A stretch of 49,891 nucleotides of DNA from Levilactobacillus tongjiangensis (GTDB lineage: Bacteria > Bacillota > Bacilli > Lactobacillales > Lactobacillaceae). Location of the stretch: assembly GCF_003946345.1 (NCBI RefSeq), contig NZ_RHNY01000019.1:1-49891 (forward strand), in the 5' to 3' direction. The notes beneath the pieces were generated by a model. That model was not told the origin of the DNA and did no database searches. It saw only the letters and a list, made by a program, of their open reading frames with translations. How positions within the stretch are numbered: the stretch's first letter is position 1; each line of letters starts with the position of its first letter. Shown here piece after piece: positions 25,129 through 35,135 of the stretch. Both the position numbers and the translations under genes were made by a program.

Positions 25129-28100
25129 ATGAAAAAAACCATTCAAATCGCTGCTGGGACAGCTGCTATTTTAGCAGGAACCGCTTTAAGCAGCGGATTA
25201 GTTGCTCATGCGGATTCAACAGCACCTGTCAGTAGTGGTGCTACGCAATCACAAGCAGTTTCAGATGAACTTGAATCAACAAGTCGAGGCTTCTCAAGAG
25301 GTCCAGGATGCTAAAACTGCCGTTACAACAGCCCAAAACGCAACTGCCGGCGCGCAAAAGACGGTTGACGATACCAACAGTCAAATTACGACTGATAAGG
25401 ATGCTGTCGATAAGGCTAACCAAGCCGTTACTGATGCAAATTCTAAGGTTGATCAAGCAACTAAGGATCAAGAAGCAGCGAATGGGGCCGTTGATACTGC
25501 GACGGCGGGCGTTACTGGACCACAGAGTACGGTTAATGACGACCAAACTGCTGTTAATACTGCAATCCAAAACAGCCAGGCAGGCCAAGACACTGTTGAC
25601 GCTGCGCAACAAGGGGTTACTGATGCAACGAGTGCTGCTGCCGCTGCACAACAATCTTTGGCTGATGCTAAGACGACGGCTGGGAATGCAACTGCCGGGA
25701 GTATCGCAGACCTAAACACACAGATTTCAGCTCAAGAAACTAAATTGGCCACTGATACTGCCACCGCTAAGAATACGTCGGATGTTGACATCCCAGCTCA
25801 ACAGGCTAAGGTTACCACGGCAACTGCTAGTACCGCGGCTGCTAGTACCGCCGCTGCTAGCTCAGCTGCTGCGGTTAAAACGGCGCAAGATGCCCAAACC
25901 GAAGCTGCTACTTCGGCGGATTCCGCTGCCCAAGTAGTGACAGATAAGCAATCGGCATTGTCTGATTACAACAAAAGTTTAGCGGCTGCAAATGCATCGC
26001 TTGCCGCTGCTAATGTTACATCTGCTGCAGCAAGTACAGCTCTTTCGAATGCGTCCAGTGCAGCAGCTGATGCTTCTACCGCTGCAGTCGATAAAGAAGC
26101 TGCGGTTTCTGTTGCCAAGACGGCAGTAGACAAGGCAGCAGCTGATCAACAGACTCTTAAAGATACGGTAAACCAGACGGCGGCTTCACTGACTAGTATG
26201 ACCGGTAACGCGATTACATTACCAGCCGGGTTGACGTTGGACGCCCTCAAGGAATATGTTGCTGCTACAAGTGGTGATGCAACGAGTGAAGCTGCAGCTT
26301 CAGCAGCGGCCACTTTGGATGCAATTGCCAGTGCTGGGTTAGGCCTTGATGGCAATCAATATCAGACGAATGCTAGTGCTGCCGATGTGACCTATACTAA
26401 TGCTGCTTCGCTGACGGATGCTCAGTATCAGGATCTAGCAAAGTACACGGCAACCCTGATCAATCAGGTTCGGGAATTAATTGGTGAACCAAAGGTAACG
26501 ATTACGACGACGATGATGTCCTTTGCTAAGGAAATTGCCGCAAAGTACGATACGGATAACTGGAATATTTATAATGAGAATGGTCACGATGTGCCAGCTA
26601 TTGAAGCAGTTGCTGGGGAATATGGTTTGGCGGCAACTGATAACTATTATGAAAATATTGGTGCAAACACAACTTTAAGTACCGCTAAAACTTTGGACGA
26701 TATCAGAAGTGGTATTTACTTTACAATTACCCATATGCTGTTTGATGATGCTAGTTCTGGATTTGGCCATTTGATAGGGTTAGCAGGCTATGATTCTCTA
26801 AATGAGTACACAACGCAATACTTTGGGATGGCCTTAGATGGTATGGGACAAGTCCACTTTGAAACGGTTACGGATAGTCCTTCTTACATTAGGGACGCAA
26901 CCAAGTTTGATACGTCAGCTAGTGCAGTCATTGCCAACCCAGACACGAGTATCAGGACATCATACTCCGAAGAAATGCGGACGACACTTAATAATCAACA
27001 AGCAGGATTAGCTAAAGCTGTGGCCGCCACAGCAACTGCACAAGCTACTGAGGATGCCGCTGTTGCAGATGCAGCTAGCGTTGAAGCTGCAATCGACAAA
27101 GCTAATGCCGACGTTATTGCTAAGCAGGCGGATGTAACAGCTGCTAATAAATCCGTGACTGATGCCACTGCAGCAGTATCCGATGCACAAGACATGGTAG
27201 ACCAAGTAACTCAGAGTATCAAAGATGCCCAGGTCAACGCACAGTCAATGCAGGCCAACTTAGCGACTGCTAACACCAACTTGTCAACTGCACAAGATAA
27301 TGCCAAGAATTCAGCCGAAGCATTGACTGCTGCCCAAACTGCTGAAGCAGCTGAGAAGACAGCCTTAACCAACCTACAAAGTGATTTAGCTGATCAAACT
27401 AAGACAGTCACAAATGATCAAGCTGTTCTGGATGGCCTCAACTCAACCTTGAAGGATTACAATTCAGCAGCGTCAATCGTTGCTGATGCCCAGAAAGCCG
27501 CAGACGACGCTACTGCTGCCGTTGCCCCTGCCCAAGAGAAACTGACTGCGGCCAATACGGCGCAAGAACCACTGGCACAGGCGTTAGCTGATGCGAAGGC
27601 ACAATTAGCTAAGGATCAACCTAGCTTGGATGCTGCTAACCAGGCAGTTAAGGATGCACAGTCTAAGGCAGACGCTGCCACCGCTGCACTTAATGACGCT
27701 AACCAAGCTGTTACCGATGCTGGTAAAGTTTTGGATGCAGCTCAAAAGACTTTGTCTGACACTCAGGCTAAGTTACCAGCTGCTGAAGCTGTTCTTGCCA
27801 AAGCTCAGACAGCTCAAAAGGCCGCTGAGGATAACCTTGTGGCCGTCCGTCAGTCTGTCTTAGATAAACTGATTGCCGCTGGTCAGGATAACGGTGGTCA
27901 AACCGGGACGACGACACCAACCACGCCAGTTCAACCAGTTCAACCAGTTAACCCTGGCCAAACGACTGGCACGACGACTCCAGCAACGACTCCAGCAACG
28001 CCAACGACGACACCTAAGACAACGCCTAAGAAGACGGTCAAGACCACGAAGAAGTCTACTAAGAAGACGGCAACTAAGACGCCAGCCAAGACCAGCGCTA

Positions 28101-28600
28101 AGAAGGCCGGGACGACTACTTCACGGCAATTAGCCCAATACGGTCTTAGTGGCCAGACTGGCAAGAAGGCTACGTTGACGACGTCGCATTCTGCTGCCAA
28201 CGGCGGAACCTCCGTCTTGGCATTTGCTGGGAACGCTGGTGGTCACGCCCTGAACGTGATTATTCCAGCAGTTACCCGTGCAGCAGACCAACTGACTGGT
28301 GAAACGGTGGCCCACGCGGCAACTAAGCCAGACACGACCACTACTAAGAAGTCGGCAATTGACAAGCAGACTGCTAAGAAGGCTGACACGACTAAGGCTA
28401 AGCCTGAAAAGAAGGCGAAGACCTCATCGAACACGTCAACCAGTACCAGCAAGCAGACGGCTTCACCCAAGGCTGACCAATCCTCCAGCAAGCAGGACAA
28501 CAGTAAGCAAGTCACCACGATTGCCGGTGTGGTTGTGTTGATTGCTGCGGCCTTTGCCGGGTTCTTCGCGCTCATGCGTCGTCGCCGGAACCAAGACTAG
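25129..28600 (+). pseudogene. SEC10/PgrA-like surface protein, frameshifted after the signal peptide
   Basis: The N-terminal frame encodes a signal peptide (MKKTIQIAAGTAAILAG, cleavage near AHA-D) and stops at 25314. The main frame resumes at about 25274 with NQQVEASQEVQDAK and runs 1100 residues. Dropping one base near 25273 joins them. The body has long Ala/Thr/Asp/Gln coiled-coil repeats, a central SEC10/PgrA-type domain (about YQDLAKYTATLINQVREL to FGMALDGMGQVHFETV), more coiled coil, a Pro/Thr/Lys linker (TTPATTP, KKTVKTTKKS) and a final membrane segment with RRRRNQD. No LPxTG precedes that segment. Relatives act in surface exclusion or aggregation. As read, the mature part lacks its export signal. 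Confidence 0.85.
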
Positions 28601-28642
28601 TCACGAGATACTATCATTAACAGAAAGTAGGAAACAGTTCGG

Positions 28643-29092
28643 ATGAAAAAGCTTTGGTTAACTTTAGCGTTGGGTCTCACGGTGATCGGCGGTTTCTCGC
28701 TGATTACTGCGGCACCCGTCACCGCTCAAGCCGCTACGCAACGTACGGAGATTCCCAAGTCACTGCGCGGTCACTGGCGACTTTACGACAAAGGGTTCCG
28801 TCATTATGAAATGCAAATTTTCACGAAATGGGAATCCAAGAACACAACCGCTGGGTTTAAAATTCATTGGTTTACCATGTCGGGTAAGTCAAATAAGACG
28901 ACGTCGACGCAAAGTCCGTTACAGCTTCAAAAAGTCGGTAAGGGTTACCGCGTTTCACCAAAAGGTGACCTGTACCCCAAAGACTGGGCAGTTTGGACCC
29001 GGGTCAAACACCACGGTAAGACGGCGCTCCACGCCACTTATCCGGGTGCTTTGGTTAAAACATCAGGTGCCTATTATTACCGGTACAAGTAA
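28643..29092 (+). CDS. Small secreted protein with LRGHW motif
   Basis: 149 residues; signal peptide with core LWLTLALGLTVIGGFSLI and likely cleavage after AQA. The mature part opens TEIPKSLRGHWRLYDKGFRH and continues with alternating basic and aromatic beta-strand segments (KIHWFTMSGKS, GAYYYRYK end). The LRG-W opening is shared with the protein at 3598-4083, so both belong to one family of short secreted Lactobacillus proteins. It starts 42 bp after the surface-protein gene and could be read from the same transcript. Function unknown. Confidence 0.83.
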   Translation: MKKLWLTLALGLTVIGGFSLITAAPVTAQAATQRTEIPKSLRGHWRLYDKGFRHYEMQIFTKWESKNTTAGFKIHWFTMSGKSNKTTSTQSPLQLQKVGKGYRVSPKGDLYPKDWAVWTRVKHHGKTALHATYPGALVKTSGAYYYRYK

Positions 29093-29172
29093 GGACTGGT
29101 AATGGCAACTGGTTAACTATCAGTTGCACCTAAGCGTTATAGACTTAAAACTAGTCTCACCCAGCCACCTGC

Positions 29173-29336
29173 GGCTGTCAGAGATTCCGCCTGCTGTGGG
29201 GAACGCCTCCGGCCTGAGAAGCGGTCCTTCGGCTCGGTTTGAAGCCTGGAAAACCACCAGTCTCCAAACACGTCCCACGCTGTAAGCCGAAAATCGGCTA
29301 ACACCGTCGCCACAGCTGTCTCCACCTCTGACTGCC
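29173..29336 (+). repeat. Family I structured repeat, copy R12
   Basis: P1 is weaker than in other copies (GGCTGTCAGAG with CTCTGACTGCC). P2 is of the CTCCGGCCTGAGAAG type; P4 is AAGCCGA/TCGGCT with a tiny loop. Plus orientation, 80 bp after the stop at 29092. Confidence 0.82.
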
Positions 29337-29434
29337 TCCGGTTAAACGAGTTTCTGGAAACTCAGCTAGCTTAGATACCTGAATGACAGCACTTACGCAA
29401 TATTATTGGCACGCCACTAGGTAGCCGAGAGTGA

Positions 29435-29579
29435 GCCAAATTTGGACTCAGCCGTGGGATTTTTAAGTGATTTTCTTGAAAATGGCGACTTGAAGACGTG
29501 TTTTGCGGCTTCAAGCGAGGGACAAGACCGCTTTTTGGCTTGTCCCGTCCTTCCCACCGCGTTCCAGTCCAAAGTTGGC
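29435..29579 (-). repeat. Family I structured repeat, copy R13 (divergent)
   Basis: Minus orientation. P1 pairs GCCAAATTTGGACT with AGTCCAAAGTTGGC. On the minus strand P2 is GGGACAAG/CTTGTCCC, and P3 keeps CTTGAAGC. The P4 region has lost the usual GCTAACACCG core. It converges on R12 across 98 bp. Confidence 0.75.
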
Positions 29580-29615
29580 GAACGGTAAGGCAGCAATTTT
29601 CCACTATGTCTGACT

Positions 29616-29727
29616 AAACACCAATACCCAATCCTGGTTGTATCAGGAACAGTGGGTGTTTCAGTCCTTTCAACCATTAGTTAGGAATAAACGCAAAGAG
29701 GGGTTCCTTGGTGCCCCCCCTTTTTGC
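29616..29727 (+). terminator. Hairpins between R13 and the LacI gene
   Basis: AAACACC...GGTGTTT with inner CCTG/CAGG (29616-29661), then AAGAGGGG...CCCCCCTTTTTG (29695-29727), which has the features of an intrinsic terminator. Confidence 0.5.
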
Positions 29728-29833
29728 GTGCCGTGAAGCCTGTCGTTAAGGCACTGGAAAAAGTTTCAATACCCGAACATGTATGGTAAGATTTGACTTA
29801 TGAGAAGTGTCTGCGTATAAGGAGCCTTTAGAG

Positions 29834-30799
29834 ATGTTAACTATCCGTGATATTGCCGCTAAGGCTGGTGTGTCGGTATCGACAGCCTCACGTGCATTAA
29901 ATAATAATCCCCGGATCAGTCAAGCGACCCGGGAGCGTATTCAAGCTTTGGCCGATGCGGAAGGGTATTTGCCAAACTATAACGCTAAAAATCTAACGGC
30001 GGGGGAAGCTAACGCGGTGGGCGTGGTTTTTCCAACCGCCAATCACACGTTGCCCGAGAACCCGTTCTACATTGACCTATTGCGGGGCATTAACGCCCAG
30101 TTGGTTCAGCGTCAATACGTGTTATCTGTTGCCATCAGTAAGACCCCAGAGGACCTGCTGAAGAACGTGAAGTCGATGGTCGCGCAGGGAAAAATTAAAC
30201 GGTTCATTTTGTTCTACGCGCAAGCCGATGACCCCATCACGAACTTTCTACGGCAACACAAGCTGCGGTTCGTGACGATTGGCCATCCCGCCGATCACGC
30301 CGAGGACTTTTTCGTGGACAACGATAACCTACAGGCCGGTATCGGTGGGGCGACCTACCTGCTCGACCAGTTGGCCGTCAAGCACCCAGTCTTCGTGGAA
30401 TCCGAACATGATTGGGGCTACGAGCAGCAACGTCGGGAAGGCTACGAACGCGTGACCGCTGAGTTTAACGTGGAACCCTTGACGTGCAAGTTGGGTGAGT
30501 TGAACCGGGTGCGGCTCTTTATCAAACAGCACCCTGAAATCGACGGCATCATGGCCACCGATGACTACAACGCCATTGAGTTCTACCGCTTATTGCGTGA
30601 ACAGTACGATATCAGTCGGTTCCCCGTCGTCAGTTTTAACCACTCGCTACCGGATGGCCTGACGGATGCCGACCTTCATTCGGTGGATCTATTCCCAGAA
30701 AAGATGGGGTCCGCCACGGTGGCCTTGTTGTTTAGTGACCGTGAACCATTGGAGTCACCGACCCCTGGTCAAATAAAAATTCCGTACGAAATTAAATAA
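29834..30799 (+). CDS. malR: LacI-family repressor of the maltose genes
   Basis: 321 residues from the ATG at 29834, 9 bases after AAGGAG; the upstream GTG at 29807 is rejected. The N-terminal helix-turn-helix is typical: LTIRDIAAKAGVSVSTASRAL with NNNPRIS, hinge and AEGYLPNYNAKNL. The C-terminal periplasmic-binding-like domain (VGVVFPTA, FILFYAQ, GIMATDDYNAIEF) binds the inducer. Its position before the transporter and mapA, and an operator with the LacI-type centre over the transporter promoter, point to a MalR function. Maltose or a derivative as inducer is inference. Confidence 0.85.
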   Translation: MLTIRDIAAKAGVSVSTASRALNNNPRISQATRERIQALADAEGYLPNYNAKNLTAGEANAVGVVFPTANHTLPENPFYIDLLRGINAQLVQRQYVLSVAISKTPEDLLKNVKSMVAQGKIKRFILFYAQADDPITNFLRQHKLRFVTIGHPADHAEDFFVDNDNLQAGIGGATYLLDQLAVKHPVFVESEHDWGYEQQRREGYERVTAEFNVEPLTCKLGELNRVRLFIKQHPEIDGIMATDDYNAIEFYRLLREQYDISRFPVVSFNHSLPDGLTDADLHSVDLFPEKMGSATVALLFSDREPLESPTPGQIKIPYEIK

Positions 30800-30807
30800 A
30801 TTGTGAG

Positions 30808-30849
30808 GGCTCGCACAACTGGTGCTAAATCCAGTTGGCGAGCCTTTTT
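30808..30849 (+). terminator. Terminator of the LacI gene
   Basis: GGCTCGC pairs with GCGAGCC, with inner CAACTGG/CCAGTTG, followed by TTTTTA. Confidence 0.9.
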
Positions 30850-30852
30850 AAC

Positions 30853-30866
30853 TGTCAACGTTTTCA
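30853..30866 (+). promoter_or_regulatory. cre site upstream of the maltose transporter gene
   Basis: TGTCAACGTTTTCA fits the CcpA consensus TGWNANCGNTNWCA at every position. It lies upstream of the transporter -35 box, so CcpA could repress or activate there. Confidence 0.65.
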
Positions 30867-30896
30867 AAGTGAGCGAACAAAAGTCAAAAAAAGTTT

Positions 30897-30936
30897 TGCG
30901 CAAACGGTTGCATTAAAATGAAAGCGGTGCCATAAT
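30897..30936 (+). promoter_or_regulatory. Transporter promoter with overlapping LacI/MalR operator
   Basis: TTGCAT (30908-30913) and CATAAT (30931-30936) are 17 bases apart. The imperfect palindrome TGCGCAAACGGTTGCA (30897-30912) overlaps the -35 box, the usual place for a LacI-family repressor to block RNA polymerase. Its neighbour gene 29834-30799 encodes such a protein. Confidence 0.7.
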
Positions 30937-30992
30937 GTATCTCGTAAAGTCATTTAGCTATTATTTAAAGTTAGTTTGAGGAGGTTTTCGTT

Positions 30993-32369
30993 ATGTCAGA
31001 CGTTGCAGCTTCAGAAGACACGTCAGCGGCCGCTGCGAAAAAGAAAAACGGCTTGCCGACGTTGCCTGCTAGTACCATTTGGATGATCAACTTTGGTTTC
31101 TTAGGGGTGCAAACAGCCTTTACGTTACAAAGTTCTCAAATGAGTCGGATTTTCCAAACCATTGGGGCGGACCCCAACAGTTTAGGGTGGTTCTTCATTT
31201 TGCCACCATTGGCCGGCTTAATTGTGCAACCGATTGTCGGATATTATTCCGATAGAACCTGGGCACCTAAATTTGGTGGTCGGCGGTTACCTTATCTGTT
31301 GTTAGGAACGATTGTTGCGGTCATTGTGATGTGTCTGCTGCCAAACTCAGGAAGTATGGGCTTTGGTTACGCATCACTGGCGGCCTTGCTGTTTGGGGCC
31401 ATTACCGTGGCCTTCCTAGACTTGTCATCTAACGTTGCGATGCAACCGTTCAAGATGATGGTTGGGGATATGGTCAACGATGATCAGAAGAGTTACGCTT
31501 ACGGGATTCAAAGTTTCCTGTCCAACACGGGTGCCGTTTTAGCCGCCATCTTGCCATTCTTGTTTGCCGCAATTGGAATCGCTAACACGGCTTCCAAAGG
31601 GGTTGTGCCAGCTACGGTTAAGGTTGCCTTCTACGTTGGGGCGATTCTGTTAGTCATCACCAGTTTGTTCACCATCTTCCGGGTCCACGAATACGATCCA
31701 GATACCTATGCCAAGTACCATGGTATCCAAAAGGAAGATAACGAAAAAGGTGGGAACTGGTTTGCATTACTGAAGTCCGCACCCAAGGTTTTCTGGACCG
31801 TTACCTTAGTTCAATTCTTCTGCTGGGTCGCCTTCCAATACTTGTGGACTTACTCCGCTGGGGCCATTGCTTCCAACGTTTGGCACACTACGAACGCCGC
31901 ATCTGCTGGCTACCAGGCTGCTGGTAACTGGTACGGGGTGTTAGCCGCTGTGCAGTCCATTGCCGCTGTTGTTTGGTCATACGTTTTGGCTAAGTTGCCT
32001 AACAGCATTCACAAGTTAGGTTACGCCGGCAGTTTGGGATTAGGCGCTCTCGGATTCTTATCTGTCTTCTTCATCCACAACCAATACGCTTTGATTGCTT
32101 CATTCGTCTTAGTTGGGATTGCTTGGGCTGCGATGAACACTTACCCACTGACCATGGTTACCAACGCTTTGTCCGGTGCCCACATGGGGACTTACCTGGG
32201 CTTGTTCAACGGTTCCATCTGCTTGCCACAAATCGTGGCTTCTCTGGCCAGCTTCGCACTGTTCCCACTGCTTGGTGGTGCCCAAGCCAACATGTTCTTG
32301 TTGGGTGGGGTCATCATGGCAATCGGTGCATTCTCAGTCATGAGTATCAAGGAAACCTACCGCGCATAA
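30993..32369 (+). CDS. Maltose/sugar:H+ symporter, SLC45-like MFS
   Basis: 458 residues. After a soluble Ala/Lys N-terminus come about twelve transmembrane segments. The first loop reads GYYSDRTWAPKFGGRRLPYLLLG, the RXGGRR-type motif of SLC45/GPH-like disaccharide symporters, and QSSQMSRIFQTIGADPNSLGWFFILPPL matches the helix 1-2 region of bacterial maltose symporters. ATG behind GAGGAGG. Position between malR and mapA makes maltose the likely substrate; phosphorylase needs unphosphorylated maltose, which fits an H+ symporter rather than a PTS. Controlled by the adjacent cre and MalR-like sites. Confidence 0.87.
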   Translation: MSDVAASEDTSAAAAKKKNGLPTLPASTIWMINFGFLGVQTAFTLQSSQMSRIFQTIGADPNSLGWFFILPPLAGLIVQPIVGYYSDRTWAPKFGGRRLPYLLLGTIVAVIVMCLLPNSGSMGFGYASLAALLFGAITVAFLDLSSNVAMQPFKMMVGDMVNDDQKSYAYGIQSFLSNTGAVLAAILPFLFAAIGIANTASKGVVPATVKVAFYVGAILLVITSLFTIFRVHEYDPDTYAKYHGIQKEDNEKGGNWFALLKSAPKVFWTVTLVQFFCWVAFQYLWTYSAGAIASNVWHTTNAASAGYQAAGNWYGVLAAVQSIAAVVWSYVLAKLPNSIHKLGYAGSLGLGALGFLSVFFIHNQYALIASFVLVGIAWAAMNTYPLTMVTNALSGAHMGTYLGLFNGSICLPQIVASLASFALFPLLGGAQANMFLLGGVIMAIGAFSVMSIKETYRA

Positions 32370-32502
32370 CCGCTAGAAAATGACGGCTAGAAATGAGTGG
32401 AAATTACGCCCTGAGAGGTAGATTGATCAGCGATTTCCAAATTCCAAGTCCAGTCATTGGTGATGGGCAGCCATCATTGTTATGCTTGATTAAAAGAAAA
32501 CC

Positions 32503-32552
32503 AACGTTAACGTCAACTAGCTCAAGGTTAATTAGTTGGGGTTAACGTTTGG
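32503..32552. repeat. Hairpin after the transporter gene
   Basis: CCAACGTTAAC pairs with GTTAACGTTTGG, with inner AACTAG/TAGTT. No T-run on the plus strand; the minus side reads GGTTTTCTTTT. Role unclear. Confidence 0.4.
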
Positions 32553-32592
32553 CTATATCAGAGTTAATTACTGAGTTTTAAAAATCATTTCG

Positions 32593-32622
32593 TTGACTAG
32601 TTGTCATGACGTTCAGTTTAGT
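32593..32622 (+). promoter_or_regulatory. Possible mapA promoter
   Basis: TTGACT near 32594 and TTTAGT about 18 bases on. If used, transcription starts inside or just before R14, placing that repeat (antisense) in the mapA leader. Weak -10 box. Confidence 0.35.
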
Positions 32623-32796
32623 CGGAGGAGGACAAGTATGGAGCCTGTGTCGGTGTTGTTAGTCAGGGTTTTGTCCTGGCTTACAACACGGCCGAGCTTG
32701 GAAACTCACGGGTTAGGTGAGGTTTCAAGTCGCCCTGAAGACTCGGTTTTAGAGGCTTCAGGTTTGCCCCACAGCGCAGTACTTGTCATCCGCAGG
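32623..32796 (-). repeat. Family I structured repeat, copy R14, upstream of mapA
   Basis: Minus orientation. P1 includes GACAAGTA with TACTTGTC. On the minus strand P2 is the second type (CCTGAAG...CTTCAGG), and the P4 base GTGTTGT/ACAACAC is perfect. It ends about 35 bases before the mapA ribosome site. With R15 it brackets mapA as outward-pointing inverted copies. Confidence 0.87.
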
Positions 32797-32849
32797 CGAA
32801 CCAACGTCAGACCATCTAGTCCAATGTAGATAAAGGAGAAATGTTGACC

Positions 32850-35105
32850 ATGAAACGAATTTTTGAGGTACAGCCATGGAACGTCATTACCCATACATTT
32901 GACCCCAAAGACAAGCGCCTCCAGGAATCCATGACCAGTTTAGGGAATGAATACATGGGGATGCGTGGTGACTTTGAAGAAGGTTACAGTGGTGACTCCC
33001 TGCAAGGAATCTATCTGGGCGGTGTCTGGTACCCTGACAAGACCCGAGTTGGTTGGTGGAAGAACGGCTATCCTAAGTACTTTGGGAAAGTTGTGAACGC
33101 TGTCAATTTCATCAAGTTACCAATCGAAATTAATGGTGAAGCTATCGACTTGGCCAAGGATAAGATCAGCGACTTCGTCTTGGACCTGGACATGAAGCAG
33201 GCCGTCTTAAACCGGTCCTTCGTTGTTGAACGGGGTGATGTGCGGGTAGCCTTTAAATTTGAACGCTTCCTGAGTGTCAGCCAACAAGAACTTTCCGTTC
33301 AACGGGTAAGCGTTAAGAACTTGAGCGCGGACAGCGTGGACGTGACCATCAAGCCAAGTATCGACGCCGACGTGAAGAACGAAGAAGCCAACTATGACGA
33401 ACGGTTCTGGGATGTGCTGGATGCCGACCAACAGGTCGAAAGCGGCAGTATCGTTGCTAAGACGACGCCTAATCCATTTGGGACGCCACAGTTCACTTCC
33501 GGCATGGAAATGCGGATGGTCACTGAGCTGAACGCCGTAAACGTTGCGCAGCCTAATGACAAGGAAGTTGTCACGGCCTTCAACGGTAAGCTGGCTCCTC
33601 AAGCTGAAACGACGCTGGAAAAGCGGGTCATCGTGGTCACCTCACGTGATTATGACACGCAAGAAAAACTGACCGCTGCCATGCATGACCTCAGTGACAA
33701 AGTCGCTAAGGAAAGCTACGCAGAATTGCTCAACGCTCACACCGCTATCTGGGCTGACCGTTGGGAAAAGTCTGACGTGGTCATCAAGGGTGACGACGAG
33801 TCGCAACAAGGAATTCGTTTCAACCTGTTCCAACTCTTCTCCACTTACTATGGCAAGGATTCTCGCCTGAACATTGGGCCAAAAGGGTTCACCGGCGAGA
33901 AATACGGTGGTGCCACTTACTGGGATACCGAAGCCTTCGCTGTTCCCGTTTACTTGGGAATCACGAACCCCGAAGTAACGCGCAACTTGTTGATGTACCG
34001 CTACAAGCAACTTGATGGGGCCTACGTCAACGCCAAGGAACAGGGCTTGAATGGGGCACTCTTCCCAATGGTGACGTTCGACGGGATCGAATGCCATAAC
34101 GAATGGGAAATTACCTTTGAAGAAATTCACCGGAATGGCGACATTGCTTTTGCCATTTACAATTACACGCGTTACACCGGCGATACTAGCTACGTGCTGC
34201 ATGAAGGTGCTAAGGTCCTCAGCGAAATTTCTCGCTTCTGGGCTGACCGGGTCCACTTCAGCAAGCGGAATCAGAAGTACATGATCCACGGGGTTACCGG
34301 TGCCGACGAGTATGAAAACAACGTTGATAACAACTGGGACACGAACATGTTGGCTCAGTGGACGTTGAAATACACGTTGGAAATCTTGGGCAAGGTCGAC
34401 CAGGAAACGGCTAAGAAGTTGGCCATTTCTGATGAAGAAAAGGCTAAGTGGCAAGACATTGTTAAGCGGATGTACCTGCCGTACGACAAGGATTTGAACA
34501 TTTTCGTCCAACACGACGGCTTCTTGGACAAGGATATTGAACCAGTTAGCTCAATTCCAGCCGACCAACGGCCAATTAACCAACACTGGTCATGGGATAA
34601 GATTCTGCGTTCGCCTTACATCAAGCAAGGGGATGTGCTGCAAGGAATCTGGGACTTCATTGACGATTACACGCCAGAACAAAAGAAGTCTAACTTTGAT
34701 TTCTACGAACCACTGACGGTTCACGAATCCAGTCTGTCACCAGCCATTCACTCCGTCTTGGCTTCCGACCTAGGTTACAAGGACAAGGCCGTAGAGCTTT
34801 ATTCACGGACGGCGCGGCTGGACTTGGACAACTACAACAATGACACCACGGATGGGCTGCACATCACGGCCATGACCGGTGGTTGGATTGCTGTGGTTCA
34901 AGGGTTCGCTGGTATGCGGGTTCGCAATGGTCAGCTGCACTACGCACCATTCCTGCCAAAGACTTGGACGAGTTACACGTTCCGTCAGGTCTTCCATGGC
35001 CGGCTGGTCGAAGTCAGCGTGCACGCTGACGGGCCACACTTCAAGCTGATTAGCGGTGATCCTCTGACCATCGATGTCGCTGGTGAAAGTGTTGAACTGA
35101 AGTAA
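32850..35105 (+). CDS. mapA: Maltose phosphorylase (GH65)
   Basis: 751 residues from the ATG at 32850 (MKRIFEVQPWNVITHTF); AAAGGAG is too close to the ATG at 32841. It follows the L. brevis maltose phosphorylase sequence closely and in register as I remember it. It turns maltose plus phosphate into beta-glucose 1-phosphate and glucose in the cytoplasm, saving ATP. Domains: N-terminal beta-sandwich, (alpha/alpha)6 barrel with GGATYWDTEAF, ECHNEWEITFEEIHRNG and the general acid Glu (TGADEYENN, about residue 487), then a short C-terminal beta part. One difference is GNEYMGMRG where the L. brevis enzyme has GNGYMGMRG. The usual partner beta-phosphoglucomutase gene is absent downstream, where a tandem repeat array lies. 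Confidence 0.95.
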   Translation: MKRIFEVQPWNVITHTFDPKDKRLQESMTSLGNEYMGMRGDFEEGYSGDSLQGIYLGGVWYPDKTRVGWWKNGYPKYFGKVVNAVNFIKLPIEINGEAIDLAKDKISDFVLDLDMKQAVLNRSFVVERGDVRVAFKFERFLSVSQQELSVQRVSVKNLSADSVDVTIKPSIDADVKNEEANYDERFWDVLDADQQVESGSIVAKTTPNPFGTPQFTSGMEMRMVTELNAVNVAQPNDKEVVTAFNGKLAPQAETTLEKRVIVVTSRDYDTQEKLTAAMHDLSDKVAKESYAELLNAHTAIWADRWEKSDVVIKGDDESQQGIRFNLFQLFSTYYGKDSRLNIGPKGFTGEKYGGATYWDTEAFAVPVYLGITNPEVTRNLLMYRYKQLDGAYVNAKEQGLNGALFPMVTFDGIECHNEWEITFEEIHRNGDIAFAIYNYTRYTGDTSYVLHEGAKVLSEISRFWADRVHFSKRNQKYMIHGVTGADEYENNVDNNWDTNMLAQWTLKYTLEILGKVDQETAKKLAISDEEKAKWQDIVKRMYLPYDKDLNIFVQHDGFLDKDIEPVSSIPADQRPINQHWSWDKILRSPYIKQGDVLQGIWDFIDDYTPEQKKSNFDFYEPLTVHESSLSPAIHSVLASDLGYKDKAVELYSRTARLDLDNYNNDTTDGLHITAMTGGWIAVVQGFAGMRVRNGQLHYAPFLPKTWTSYTFRQVFHGRLVEVSVHADGPHFKLISGDPLTIDVAGESVELK

Positions 35106-35135
35106 GCTGGTTTTGAGCTGTGGTGAAGCTTGGCC

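Noticed and set aside
25200-25320. Programmed frameshift in the surface-protein gene
   Set aside because: There is no slippery run or downstream pseudoknot at the break; a simple one-base insertion or a sequencing error is more likely.
33642-34514. 290-codon minus-strand frame inside mapA
   Set aside because: Antisense shadow of a well-identified enzyme gene; long only because of codon use.
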